The position numbers were made by a program, and so were the translations under genes. DNA of 64,000 bases, taken from Bathymodiolus brooksi (Eukaryota; Mollusca; Bivalvia; Mytilida; Modiolidae). How positions within the stretch are numbered: position 1 is the first letter of the stretch; each line of letters begins with the position of its first letter. The stretch lies in the NCBI GenBank assembly GCA_963680875.1, contig OY804579.1, positions 15,949,506-16,013,505 of the forward strand, written 5' to 3'. Shown in pieces: positions 35,201 through 46,500 of this stretch. Under the pieces are notes generated by a model that had not been told where the DNA came from, searched no databases, and saw nothing but the letters and a program-made list of their open reading frames with translations.

Positions 35201-35474
35201 ATGTGAACTCAATCCATTGAATAATAAAAAAGATATAGGCCTTTATGTACTTTTCAGGACATTTTCAGGACATTTCATGACAATTTTCAGGTCAAATTAT
35301 TTCCACCTAAGATTATCTTTTTTTAATTTTTTTTTAAATAATTGTTACATATATGCTAATGTATTTAAGGTTTTCAAATTTGAACTCAATCCATTGGATA
35401 ATAAAAAAAAGATATAAGCCTTTATGTACTTTTCAGGACATTTCAGGTCAATTTTCAGGACATTAGTGTAACCC
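32295..35474 (-). mobile_element. 3.2-kb TIR transposon with tandem-repeat arms and an Ulp1/PHD remnant
   Basis: The ends are inverted: GGGTTACACTAATGTCCTGA at 32295 and its complement at 35455-35474. The imperfect 9-bp flanks are TTTCTTTCT (32286-32294) and TTTCTTCCT (35475-35483). The left arm (32300-33178) is about five direct units of roughly 150-190 bp, each with AAAGTACATAAAGGC, CCAATGGATTGAGTTCAAAT and AGGTGGAAATAATTTGACCT. One further unit in that orientation lies at 34340-34570. The right arm (34571-35460) holds about five units in reverse. The core carries a decayed minus-strand coding region (33681-34162). A 9-bp duplication and an Ulp1-like gene recall Mutator-like elements, but the transposase is absent. 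Confidence 0.75.
33681..34162 (-). pseudogene. Ulp1-like protease fragment plus PHD finger, frameshifted
   Basis: Read on the minus strand: ENNSWLCSEIINTCMKIIAK, then FPHTPISGFQPTGLVPYF in one frame, and PPSVQIHHTGG after it. The start resembles the N-terminal part of Ulp1/C48 cysteine-protease-like proteins common in mollusc genomes (the D-x-W-L-x-D-x-x-I region and the x-V-Q-I-H-H core), but the text after IHHTGG loses the family pattern. Further on, another frame gives CYCGKPDVFQNMVGCEAK, then WVHQSC and WFCDEH, a PHD-type zinc finger (C-x-C ... C-x4-C ... H-x2-C ... C-x2-H). The frames are broken relative to each other, so this is a relic inside the transposon at 32295-35474. Confidence 0.6.
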
Positions 35475-35487
35475 TTTCTTCCTCCAG

Positions 35488-35597
35488 TTTGAAGAGCTAC
35501 TTCCGCATTACAGAAGGAAAGAGTCACAAGTCTTATCTTATGACCGTATTTGGAAACAAATACAAGGCCATACGAAAACCAGACAAGAAAAGATTTG
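35488..35597 (+). CDS. Probable internal exon, unrecognised protein
   Basis: Acceptor TTTCTTCCTCCAG ends at 35487; donor TTTG|GTGTGT at 35598. Two frames are open across its 110 bases. The more protein-like one reads LKSYFRITEGKSHKSYLMTV, then FGNKYKAIRKPDKKRFG; the other begins FEELLPHYRRKESQVLSYDR. I do not recognise either. The transposon at 32295 ends just 13 bp upstream, within the pyrimidine tract of this acceptor. Confidence 0.5.
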
Positions 35598-37774
35598 GTG
35601 TGTTTAAAAATGTTAATATGTCATGTTTTCATTTTGGTGCCTGACGTTGATGCATAGTTCTCTTATTCGGACATACCGCTATTTAATAATTGAAAGGGTG
35701 TAAACTAAATCATGAAATCATCATCTTCTTCCTCTTCCTTTTAACAGTTGTGATAGTTGCCCTAGACAGCTGAGTCTTGAAGCTGTCTAGGGTGTATAAA
35801 AAGCTTGTTCTACACGTTTACTGTGAGATGTATTGCAACCGCCATTTTTCACTACAATTACGTGTGCATGCTCGTGTTTGATGGAAAAGGAAGAGCTATA
35901 TTTAGATATTTTGTGAAAATAATTTTATATTGTAAATTGATCCACCCTGTGATTTTTTTCAACAAGATACATTTTTTATAGTAACTGATTTTTGCTAACA
36001 CTTCAATCATTGAATATTGATTTTTTCGGATGTTGAATATTTTATCCCCACAATTGCACCCCCTGTTAGTATACTTTTATTGCTTTATTTAAAAAAAAAT
36101 AACACCAAGAACATCGATGATACAAGTTTTCTTATTCAGAAATAAACCTACAACAAAATAAAGGTATACATTTTTTGTACTGTAAACAAAATCGTCATTT
36201 TTATCTAGATTTATCGTCCGAAAAATACGGTACTCCTCTACTATACTAATTTGGATTAGGTGATGGGAATTAGGTGCCATCATCAAAATAAAGATTAAAA
36301 ACATGTATTTTATGATAATGATGGCTGATTAAAATTGTTTGTCATGCATTAGCTGTCTGTTGTAATATACAGGATGTAACCAATATACAGGAAGAGCCCC
36401 TACTGTGAAGCCATCTATTTTGAGATGCCCATTCAATGAAAATAACAACCTGACCATATTGTTAAAAAAGAATTAGATAAGAAATTAAAATTTATAGAAG
36501 GCAAGGATTTATATAATTAACACATTAAGTCACATTTCATTTATTTAGCTTGGGTCAGTTATCAATTAAAAAGACAAAAATGGTTTTAAAAAAAATGTGT
36601 AATAAGTATTTACCTAAATAACGATATCATGACGTATAATAATTTCTCACCGTAAATGTATTAATTTTATTAAGATATTTATACACATATATAAGAAAAA
36701 AGATATAAATTTATTTTTTAAGTACAAATAAATTGGAAGACGGCTTGAAAATCGAAAACTCAAAATAATTATCTATGTTTATTAGTCTTAGTAAAAGGAG
36801 TCTTGAGCAACGTTTTTTTTTCACACAATAGGTGTATTTGTATATCATGAATGCACGATGCGACGACATGCTGAGATGGGTGATGTTTTGACAGGTAAAC
36901 TGTAAAAAAAAAACCATAGAATAGACTAATAAAATATTATTTCACCTATATCAGGACTCCGCAGACTGCCAATTTTCAAGAAAAAAACCCGGGATTTACG
37001 GATTGATAACCCATTCGCCATAAACAAAATAAAACTTAAATTTTACTAATTAATTTTAATCCAAATTTCCTTTAAAGAAATAAATGTATAAATTAGAATT
37101 ATTTACACTGGTTCGTTCGCCCTACATTTGGCAAACACGTAAAAGAGCAAACGCACCCGATATCGTAAACTGACAACTGTCTGCAGCAAGTGAAAGGGCC
37201 TTGGCATCGATTGTCGCGAGTACATAGGGACATATTAATATTCACTTCTAGTGCACATAAAACATGGGTACTACATGTTAATACATTTTATTCATGGATA
37301 TTATTGTATATATCGCCCGTGACAGCCGTTAACATATCTATACTTTCCGTACTGTATATCACTCATTTACTTCAGCTTTACTAAGATATGCATGTTTCTT
37401 TATGCACGAATTTATTGGTTAGCAGAATTTGGGGACATTTCCTGTTTAGTTTAACTATATGAGAGTGGAGACTCTCACTCCGACATGGGATACTCACTCT
37501 CACTCCGACCTGGGAGGATTTTGTCGGACAATTTTAAGAGTGACACTCTCTTCATGTCCGACAAAACTCTGTGTCCGACCTGAGAGTATGATCGTTGATA
37601 CACTTGGAGGGATCTGTATGTATACATGCTTATCTTACATCGGACGACAACAAACTTGTATATACATGTATATGCTCCAGTAATAGTGTTTATAAGTATA
37701 TAAAACTGACTTATATTCTAGGCAAAGTTTAGGAGTCTATAATGTAAAGGGGGTAATTCAAGTGGGACTAAAAG
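35598..37774. other. AT-rich stretch without a recognised gene
   Basis: No exon with a supporting frame and splice sites. Near 37459-37590 the words CACTCCGACATGGGA, ACTCCGACCTGGGA and GTCCGACCTGAGAG recur as short imperfect repeats of unknown nature. Confidence 0.45.
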
Positions 37775-38284
37775 AAACATTAAGCCATGGTTTGATTTAG
37801 AATGTAGAAATGCATGTCAGAAGAGAAAGAGTCAACCTCAACCCTCAGGTCAATACGTCAAAATTATTTGAATTTAAAAAAAAATTAAATGGTGCTTCGG
37901 ATGCGGGAGAAGATGATCTAGATTTTAATATTGACTCAAATTTTATGGATAATCTCAATGAGAATATCAATCTCTATATATCCAGAGAAGAAATTTTTGA
38001 TTGTATCAAAAAGCTGAAAAACGATAAAGCATCTGGAGAAGATGGTATAATCAATGAGTACATTAAATCCACTGCTCATCAATTCATAAATATATACGAA
38101 AAGCTATTTAATCTGATATTTGATTGTGGAATTATCCCTGAAAGTTGGGTGATTGTCAAAATTAAACCTATTTACAAGAACAAGGGTGACTCAAGCGAAC
38201 CTAAAAATTATAGACCCATTACGATATTAAGTTGCTTGGGGAAACTTTTTACATCTGTTCTGTGTAACAGACTTAAAATTTGTA
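37775..38284 (+). pseudogene. LINE reverse-transcriptase fragment (N-terminal part), plus strand
   Basis: Opens with KPWFDLECRNACQKRK in one frame, shifts frame near 37825, then runs LYISREEIFDCIKKLKNDKA, SGEDGIINEYIK, PESWVIVKIKPIYKNKGD and NYRPITILSCLGKLFTSVL to NRLKI. This is the N-terminal half of a non-LTR reverse transcriptase (the NYRPI-x-LLS motif). The catalytic FADD region is missing: the frame is cut at about 38284, where a second LINE in reverse orientation begins. Confidence 0.85.
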
Positions 38285-39722
38285 CTGCCTCAACCTTGTT
38301 GATGCTGTCTTTTTTGCTGGGGCTCCATATGCTGGATGCATATTCTAGGCTAGGTCGTACTAAGGTTGTATAGCACTGTGCCTTGATGATAGTTGGGCAA
38401 CATTACGTCCTAAGAAGACTAAGGTGGAGTTTGCCTTCTTGGTGATCTTATCAATGTGGCTATTCCAGCTTAAACTCTTGTGAATATTTAGCCCTAGGTA
38501 CTGGGCTGAATCTGTTTGGTTCAATACCTGGCCATGGATGGTATATTCACTATGGATAGGAGACTTGTTATTTATTGCTATGAGCACCTCACATTTGTCA
38601 GGGTTAAATCTCATTAACCAGTTGTTTTCCCACTTTTGCAAGTTGTCCAAGTCTTTCTGTAGAATGGCCTGATCCTCTGTGGTTCTAATCCTTCTATACA
38701 GAAGACAGTCATCTGCAAACAGTCAGGTGGTTGATGAGACGACAGATGGCATGTCGTTAATGAAAAGTAGGAATAAGAGAGGTACCAAGACGGTGCCCTG
38801 GGGGACTCCTGAAGAAATGGTTGTGGCAGCTGATGATTGGCTATCAAGTACTCTATATTGTGTGCATCCAAGCAGAAAGCTGGTTATCCAATCATGGAGG
38901 TGGCCTCTGACCCCATAGTGCTGTAGTTTCATCAGAAGTCTACTGTGTGGCACCTTGTCGAAGGTCTTGGAAAAGTCCAGGAGAATACAATCCATCTGTT
39001 CTCCTACATCTAGACTTTTAGCTAGGTCGTCTATGGATTAGCTAAGAATTAGCTGGGTTTCAGGTGATCGTCGCTTCCTGAAGCCATGTTGGGAATTAGC
39101 TAATAATCCTAGTTTGATGATATGACTGTGGATTATGTGCTCCATCACTTTGCTGCATACTGAAGTCAACGACACTGGACGGTAGTTTACTGGTGCACTT
39201 CTGTCTCCTTTTTTGAAGAGTGGTGTGATGTTGGCAGATTTCCATTCTTCTGGTACTTTACCTTGATTGATTGAGGCTTGAAATACCAAAGTCAAAGCTG
39301 GAGAGATCTGCTTGGCTGTTTCCTTGAGCAATCTAGGTGAGACTTGATCAGGACCGGTGGCTTTGTGTGGATTGTGATGGCATAGAAGTGTTTGTACCCC
39401 TTCCTGAGTTATAGTGATGTCTGAAACAGCAAGATGTGGACTGGGGCTCATGTCTGGTAAGGGCTGTAAGGGATCCTCTGATTTGAACACTGAAGTGAAC
39501 TGATAGTTCAGGATGTTTGCCTTCATTCTGGCATCACTATAGGCTATCCTATCTCTCTTCAAAGGTGCAATGCCACACGAGTCAGTCCGTTTGCTTTTAA
39601 TAAAGCTCCATAGTCGTCTTGGCTTATGGTTCTCATCCATTATAATGCCATTGACATACTCATTGTACTGCTTAACGCAAGTACTGTGTACCACATTCTT
39701 GAGATTTTTGTAGTTGGCATAG
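38285..39722 (-). pseudogene. LINE (Jockey/CR1-like) reverse-transcriptase fragment, minus strand
   Basis: Reading from 39722: NYKNLKNVVHSTCVKQYNEY, then KATGPDQVSPRLLKETAKQI, PVNYRPVSLTSVCSKVMEHI, DCILLDFSKTFDKVPHSRLL, SGVPQGTVLVPLLFLLFIND, the catalytic LFADDCLLYRR, then WLMRFNPDKCEVL and YLGLNI. The order of RT motifs is complete, including F-A-D-D. It is dead: a TAA after TQLILS (about 39040), a TGA right before LFADD (about 38730, probably from CGA by CpG decay) and a frameshift after HSAIQP (about 38360). No endonuclease domain and no natural 3' end are present. Confidence 0.88.
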
Positions 39723-39812
39723 TCTTGTTGAGATTAGACATCTGAAGAGATTTTCTGCTCTGTATCTCAAGCCACAGAACAGAAATGTCTTCGGAAGTCT
39801 AATCTCAACGAG
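39723..39812. repeat. Short fold-back
   Basis: TTGTTGAGATTAGACATCTG with CTGCTCTGT is mirrored by ACAGAACAGAAATGTCTTCG and AGTCTAATCTCAAC. It abuts the 5' limit of the minus-strand LINE fragment. Confidence 0.75.
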
Positions 39813-41409
39813 ATTAGGTCAAAACAAAGGGCATCTATTGGAATGAAAAGTATGAAGTTTATTTTTATAACAGAATAAACCTGTCTTAGTCTTCTATAAT
39901 TTGATAACACTTTGGGTTGTAGTCGTTCTGGACGATCACATGTAATGACACATCGTCAAAATACTCTCATTAATTAGGTTGATGTGCCGCAAAAAGACTC
40001 AGAAGAAATATTCCAATATTCTCTCCGCGGGTGAGTCCTGATTTCCACTGATTAGCAGTGATGGTCGTGCTAGGGTTTATTGCCACATATATAGGAGATC
40101 GTTACATAGATGGGACCCTTGAGTTGGTCAGCGTCTAACATTTTGTGGCTGAGACATCATGATGTGGTTGGAATTACTGCTCGTTGGACGGACATTGATT
40201 GAAATTTGAATGGTGTATGGAACCATGATGAGATCTTGCATCAACATGTAATTCCATTCATTTGAGACATGCCATCATGTTGGACGTAGTGTGATCGACT
40301 TTCTTGTACATCTACATGTACTGCCATGGCCTTCTGTTTGCCCAATCTCTCACCAACTGGGTATGTCCAGGGGTTGAAAATAGCACTAGCTCGACGTCTG
40401 GTGCTACCATATTTAACTGCAGGACTACCAAGTTTTGTCACAAGAAAAGTCTGACGGACTAGCGTATATAAAATCTACCCACCAATCAATTTTACGTACA
40501 TTAATGAAATAATGACATTCCTGCGTAATTCGAAATTCACCATGATAAATATAGCTATCATTATAACAATAACCAATCAAAATCGTTTCCTCCTATGGTC
40601 AGACATTTCTATTTTTAGAACTATTCATTATCTCGGCAAAGGGATATCGGTATTGTTCAATTGTGCTATACCCACTCTGGTTTCCGATACTTTGACCTCT
40701 TAAAGCCCCTGTACTCTATGCTTCCGTAAGATAACAGTTACAGCCGAAAATATTGAAAGTCGCGATCAACTGATCATGAGTCAGCAATTGTCTGACACAA
40801 TTTTTCAAGTCAGCACGTAAAAACGAAACCCGGAAGGACCTGACGGTGATCACGAAACAACTGTAACCAAAAAAGGCAAAGCACGAGAAGGACAAACGTT
40901 ACAGATCATTTCAACAATCTTGGACAAAATGCTTCCCCTGGGTCTCATGTTAACCTTTGAATTAGCCAGGGTGAACACCGCATTTTCTCTAAGCTTGGGC
41001 TAGTATTTCAATCTGTCTCCAATCATCTCCAAATAGCACATGGCTAGTTAGGGGTGAAAGAAAATTTCAATCCCTAATGTCTGAGATGAAATTGGATGAT
41101 GTTTAGAAAATTTGCCAAACAGCCACATTTGTGGAAAATAGGCCCAGCATTAGTGAGGATCTGAAATGAAACTCCACAACCATCTTTCAACACTCTTGTT
41201 GGTTCATTGAGGTGCCATTGTCAGGCATGCAGATAGTGAACACAACGAATTTTGAATTTGTGAACAGTAATTAATAAAAATTTGATCACAAACATCTATG
41301 ACACTTTCACTAGATAGAGATTGTGATCGTGTAATCAAAAATTATTAAGCTTGATCAATTAAATAAGTCTATTTTCTATATATGATAATTTTTGTAAAAC
41401 GTCATATTA
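39813..41409. other. Stretch without a recognised gene
   Basis: Less AT-rich in places, but no exon with motif or splice support. The frames at 40241 (-) and 40512 (+) are short and featureless. Confidence 0.45.
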
Positions 41410-42365
41410 TTAGCTCACCTGACCCAAAGGGTCATGTGAACTATTGCCATCACTTGGCGTCCGTCGTCATCGTACGTCGTAAACTTTTTCAAAAATCTTC
41501 TCCTCTGAAAGTACTAGACCAATGGAAACCAAACTTGGTCTGAATCATCACTAGGGTGTCTAGTTTCAAAATTGTGTCCGGTGATGCCGTGCACCAACCA
41601 ACATGGCCACTGTTACTAAAAATAGAACATATGGTAAAATTGCAGGTTTTGGGTAATAACTCAAAAACCGTTAATAATATCAAAAATCTGACATGGGTTA
41701 AAAATGATCAGCACATCAAGATTGTCTTGCAATTTTGAAGTAAATCCCATTACCCATTTTGGAGTTATTTTCCTTTTTTCATCAAATTTTCAAAATTTTA
41801 ATACTTTTCGTCCTTTATTTCAAAAACTATAAGAGACAGATGGTAAGTTGAAACTGCAAACATGTTCAGCATGTCAAGATCTACCTACCCTGCAATTTTC
41901 AAGTAAATTTGATTACCCATCTTGGAGTTATTGCCCTTTTTTCCATCAATTTTTTTTTTATTTTAATACTTTTCGTCTTATATTTCAAAAATTATTTAGA
42001 GATAGATGTTAAGTTTAAATTGCAAAAATGTGCAGCATGTCAAGATCTACCTACCCTGCAATTTTGAAGTAAATCCCATTACCCATTTTGACCGATTATG
42101 CAAATTAGAAAAAAGGGGGGGATGAAATTAAAAAAAATCTTCTCCTCTGAAACTACGGAGCCAATTTCAACCAAACTTTGCTGAAATGATCCTTAGGTGG
42201 TCCCCTTTCAAAATTGTGTCCGTCAGCACCATCCTGTATCCAAGATGGCCACCATTACTAAATATAGAAATTTCTTCAAATGGCCAAAACTGCTCTATTT
42301 TAAGCCAGAAAGTGCCCAAATTTGAACTGTATAAGCATAATGATGAGCTTTTTAACATATAGATA
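41410..42365 (+). repeat. Hairpin-ended bivalve repeat, copy with intact left end
   Basis: Begins TTAGCTCACCTGACCCAAAG followed by GGTCATGTGAAC (imperfect hairpin), then CTTGGCGTCCGTCG and CTTCTCCTCTGAAA. Three internal modules share AGCATGTCAAGATCTACCTA. The usual right end with CTCTAG is not seen, so the right border is a guess. Confidence 0.7.
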
Positions 42366-42523
42366 ACTTTCCAAGTGTCTAATTATAGTTTCACCTTTGA
42401 CCTCTTATCACACACGTGCATTAGTGGAGGCAAAACATTATCATGTTGCATAGAACTCAGTGTATGATAAGGTTGTAAACAAAGATAATTTTATATTTAT
42501 ATATTGTGTTTATGTAATGAAAA

Positions 42524-42769
42524 ATGGATGATTCTTTAAATTTAATACCTGTAACATTATCAGAATATGTTAAATCATTAAATCATGAGGATGTTGCAAT
42601 TTACATTGAAAAAATAACAGTTGATGGAGTACAACTACCAGATCCTTATGGCATAACAAAGAGTTGTTGGGATAATGATGTAAATAAATGGCCAGACATA
42701 TCTTATCCTGATATATTATATGTTATTCAGCTATCAGACAGGGTATATAATGTGACATTCCCGGCTTAG
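42524..42769 (+). pseudogene. Unrecognised coding fragment cut by a fold-back element
   Basis: MDDSLNLIPVTLSEYVKSLN, then ADGVQLPDPYGI-like text (VDGVQLPDPYGITKSCW) and WPDISYPDILY. The composition is protein-like up to ILY. After that the frame runs into the palindromic element at 42720 and stops. It may be the N-terminal part of a repeated gene family carried by transposons, by inference; I cannot name it. Confidence 0.45.
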
Positions 42770-42859
42770 GTTCTATATTCCCTGAGGTGCAGCCGAAGGG
42801 AATATATATCCTAAGCCGGGAATGTCACATTATATACCCTGTCTGATAGCTGAATAACA
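42720..42859. mobile_element. Palindromic fold-back element with 10-bp target duplication
   Basis: Arms: GTTATTCAGCTATCAGACAG at the left and CTGTCTGATAGCTGAATAAC at the right, about 60 bp each, with a small centre (GAGGTGCAGCCGAAGGG). Flanks on both sides read GATATATTAT (42710-42719 and 42860-42869). It has no coding capacity. A 9- to 10-bp duplication is compatible with Mutator-like elements. Confidence 0.9.
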
Positions 42860-42869
42860 GATATATTAT

Positions 42870-43580
42870 GAATTTAACCATTGTTTTTGTTCAAATACAG
42901 AATCAAACCGTATTAAATATATTTGTATCTTTTATATCCATTTTTCGTATTTTAAGATGTCCCTTTCTGTACCTCCGATATTCTTTCTACAATGACATCA
43001 AAATATGTGTGACGTCATATATCATGTATGAGGTGTCTCATCAAGGAAAATCCTGTATTAAATTTCTAAATCAACACAATTTCATATGTAGTAAATTCTA
43101 TAAACTTTATAAATAAAACATTAATATATCACATAACAAAACAACGGGTTTGTGAAACAATTTCACTAATTTAAATGTTAACAACATAAACACAAAACCT
43201 TGGTGTGGCCCCATGACGTCAAACGTTTTCAAGTCTCAACGTGTTGTTTATTGTCAGCCGTGGAACATAGGAGTTTGCTGAAACGATCTGGTGTTTGTGG
43301 TGGAATTATCTGTTGTAATATTTTTTTTGTTCATACAGCCGTTTTGAGTATAAAGACAGGATTTAATTTTGTTAAAATACATTTATTATTCCGTATTATG
43401 CTATTGATTCACTGAAGCGTTTCTATTTTGTCGGCCATGTTATCGTTTTTGGGAGACTGAAATATATACCCCGTCTATTTTCCGAATATATGCTGACATT
43501 CAGGGTTGAAGAACCAATGAAAATTTGTGTAACAAACTAAATCCGTAATATATCAATATATATTAATGGAGAATAGTTCA
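42870..43580. other. Stretch without a recognised gene
   Basis: AT-rich; the short frames at 42868 and 43200 have no motifs. It is the 3' side of the transposase gene that ends at 43581 on the minus strand. Confidence 0.45.
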
Positions 43581-46500
43581 TTATGATGGAACAACTGAAG
43601 GAAGTATATTTGTCAAGGCAGCAATAATAACCACAATGTCATCCAACAGGCCTACTTGATTCACTGGGATAGTAGATTGAAGTATTAAATAATTCCTCAT
43701 TTTTCCGATGACTCTCTCTACATGAATTCTCACATTAGATAGACATTTAGACTTGTGAACCTCCATTGCAGACAATTGTTTTTTGCCTCGAGTGAATGAT
43801 GGCATCCTTAATGTCACTCCATGTGCAGCAAGTTCTTCCGATACCAAAAATCCCCGGTCTGCCAAGACTTCATCACCATGGGATAGTTTATATATATATC
43901 CGGACTTTAGGGTAATTTCCTTATCCGAGACTCTGCCTCCCCAACCTTTTGAAATAAAATTGACTGCTCCAGATGGAGTTATTGACACTAAGTATTTGAT
44001 GGTGTTGTTATGTTTGTAATTGCTCCATGTTTGAGCTCGGGCAGTTAAATTGTGAGGCCTTTCTATAAACACTTCGAAACAGTCAATCGTTGAAACAACT
44101 TTTTAGCTCACCTGGCCATAGGCCATGTGAGCTTTTGTCATGGGTAAGCGTCCGTCTGTCCGTCCGTTAGCTTTTCACATTTAAATCTTCTCTGAAACCG
44201 CTGAACAGAAATCAGCCAAACTTGCCAGAAATGTTCACTGGATGGTCCTCTACCAGATTTGTGTTTTTGGTGCTGATTTGAAATCCAACATGGCTGCCAG
44301 GGTCCATAATGTGTTCTCATTGGCTGAAATTTTAAAAATCTTCTTGTCAGAAACCACTAAGTCAATTGAATTGTGACTTTGCAGGAATGATCATTGGGTG
44401 GTCCTGTACTAAATTTGTGAATCATTTGCCGATTGGAAATTCAAGATGGCCGCCATGACTCGACTTAGTTTAACATTGGACCCTATGGGAATTTCACATT
44501 TTCATCTTTTTTTCTGAAACCACAAAACAGATTTGAACCAAACATGGCAGAAATGTTCATTGGATGGTCATATACAAGATTTGTGTTTTTGGTGCTGATC
44601 GGAAATCCAACATGGCTGCCAGGGCCTATAATGTGTTCTGATTGGTTGAAATTTTAAAAATCTTCTTGTTAGAAACCACTAAGCCAATTGAATTGTGGCT
44701 TTGCAGGAATGATCATTGGGTGGTCCTGTACTAAACTTGTGAATCGTTTGCTGATCGGAAATTCAAGATGGCCACCATGACTCGACTTAATTTTAACATA
44801 GGACCCTATGGAAAAAATGTTTAAAAGTCTTCTCCTCTGAAACCAGTAAGTCAGTTTAAAGCAAACATGGGATGAATGGTCCTTAGGTGGTCAACTTTCA
44901 AAATTATATCCTGTGACCCCGACCTCCATTCAAGATGGCAATCATCAGCGAACATAGTTTTAACATAGGACCCTATGGGAAATATATTTAAAAATCTTCT
45001 TCTCTGAAACCAGAAAGCCAATTTAAAGCAAACATGGCATGGATGGTCCTTAAGTGGTCAATTTTCAAAATTGTGTCCAGTGACCCTGACCTCCATCCAA
45101 GATGGCCACCTTCAGCAGACATACTGTAGTTTTAACATAGGACCCTATGGGAAAAAATGTTTTAAAATCTTCTCCTCTGAAACTAGTACATTGTAAGCCA
45201 ATATAGCAAACATGTCATCGATGGTCCTTAGGTGGTCAACTTCCAAAATTGTGTTCAGTGATCCCGATCTCAGTTCAAAATGGCCGCCGTCAGCAGACAT
45301 AGTTTTAACATAGGACCCTATGGGAAAATTGTTTAAAAGTCTTCTCTTCTGAAACCAGTCAGCCAATTTAAAGCAAACATGGCATGGATGGTCCTTGGGT
45401 AGTATACTTTCAAAATTGTGTCCGGTGACCACGACCTCCATCCAAGATGGCTGCCATGAGCAGACATAGTTTTAACATAGAACCCTATGGCAGTATGGGA
45501 TTTGAATAGTAACTTAGATGTATTCAGCATGCAGACATTCTTAAGAGGACTTATTTATGTCAGGTGAGCGATACAGGCTCACCTGAGCCTCTAGTTTGTA
45601 ATTGGGTTTAAACGATTCTGGAATGTTGGAATATGTAATATCATTTTCTGGCCAAATGATTAAGCCCTAATTTGCTATATTTGGTATCCATTGGTTTATA
45701 ATTCTAGAAACTGATGTGTCAAACAAGTTAAACCGAAATGCCAAATCCCTATTCAACAAACCCAAATGAAGCTTCATTAATACCAGTAATAGATGATCTT
45801 GCATGGACATTGTTTTAACACAAAGCTTTGCACATATTGATACTTTGGTTAATACCCATAAAAATAACTGCATTGTCAAACCAGTGTAGAATGTTATTTT
45901 TCTTTCGGTTAAGTTGTTGTAGGAAAATCTTGATTTCAGCACCTGTGTTTCCAGCTTTTGCATTTTTGATTTTAAAAAGCCATTTGAATTCACTTGGGAG
46001 GATAGATTTTTGCTCAAGGATGCAATATTTTCTATGTTGGGATCCTCTTTTGTCTGCGTTTCTGAAAAATAATTAATTTTGTTTTATTTATATGGTTAAG
46101 GAACTATTTGTATTACGGTATAATATTATCATTAAAACATGAAATAGATATATTAATTATATGAGTAATGGTCTATATTGTTAATTAGTTAAATTGGTTC
46201 TCCTGTCATTATATTCAATTATTTTTTATTCATTTGTTAATCAAGTATTTTAATATATTTAAATCAAATACAAAATTAATAAAACATCGGATTTATTTAT
46301 GTTCACATTATTTATTAATGTTTCATATGTGTATGTATATATATTTATACCTTTTTCAATTCTCATAACTGGAATCTCGCTGGTACTAAGATCTCAACAT
46401 TTTCTGAATCATGGTCACTGTCATCGATGATTTCCTCATCAACATCCAGTTTTCTCTTTACTGCTCTTTTATATCTGTCTATTGATTTTTCATCTTTTTT

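Noticed and set aside
31011..35597. A two-exon gene joining 31011-31128 directly to 35488-35597
   Set aside because: Exon phase does not match: phase 1 would create TGA at once. An extra exon would be required, and none is evident.
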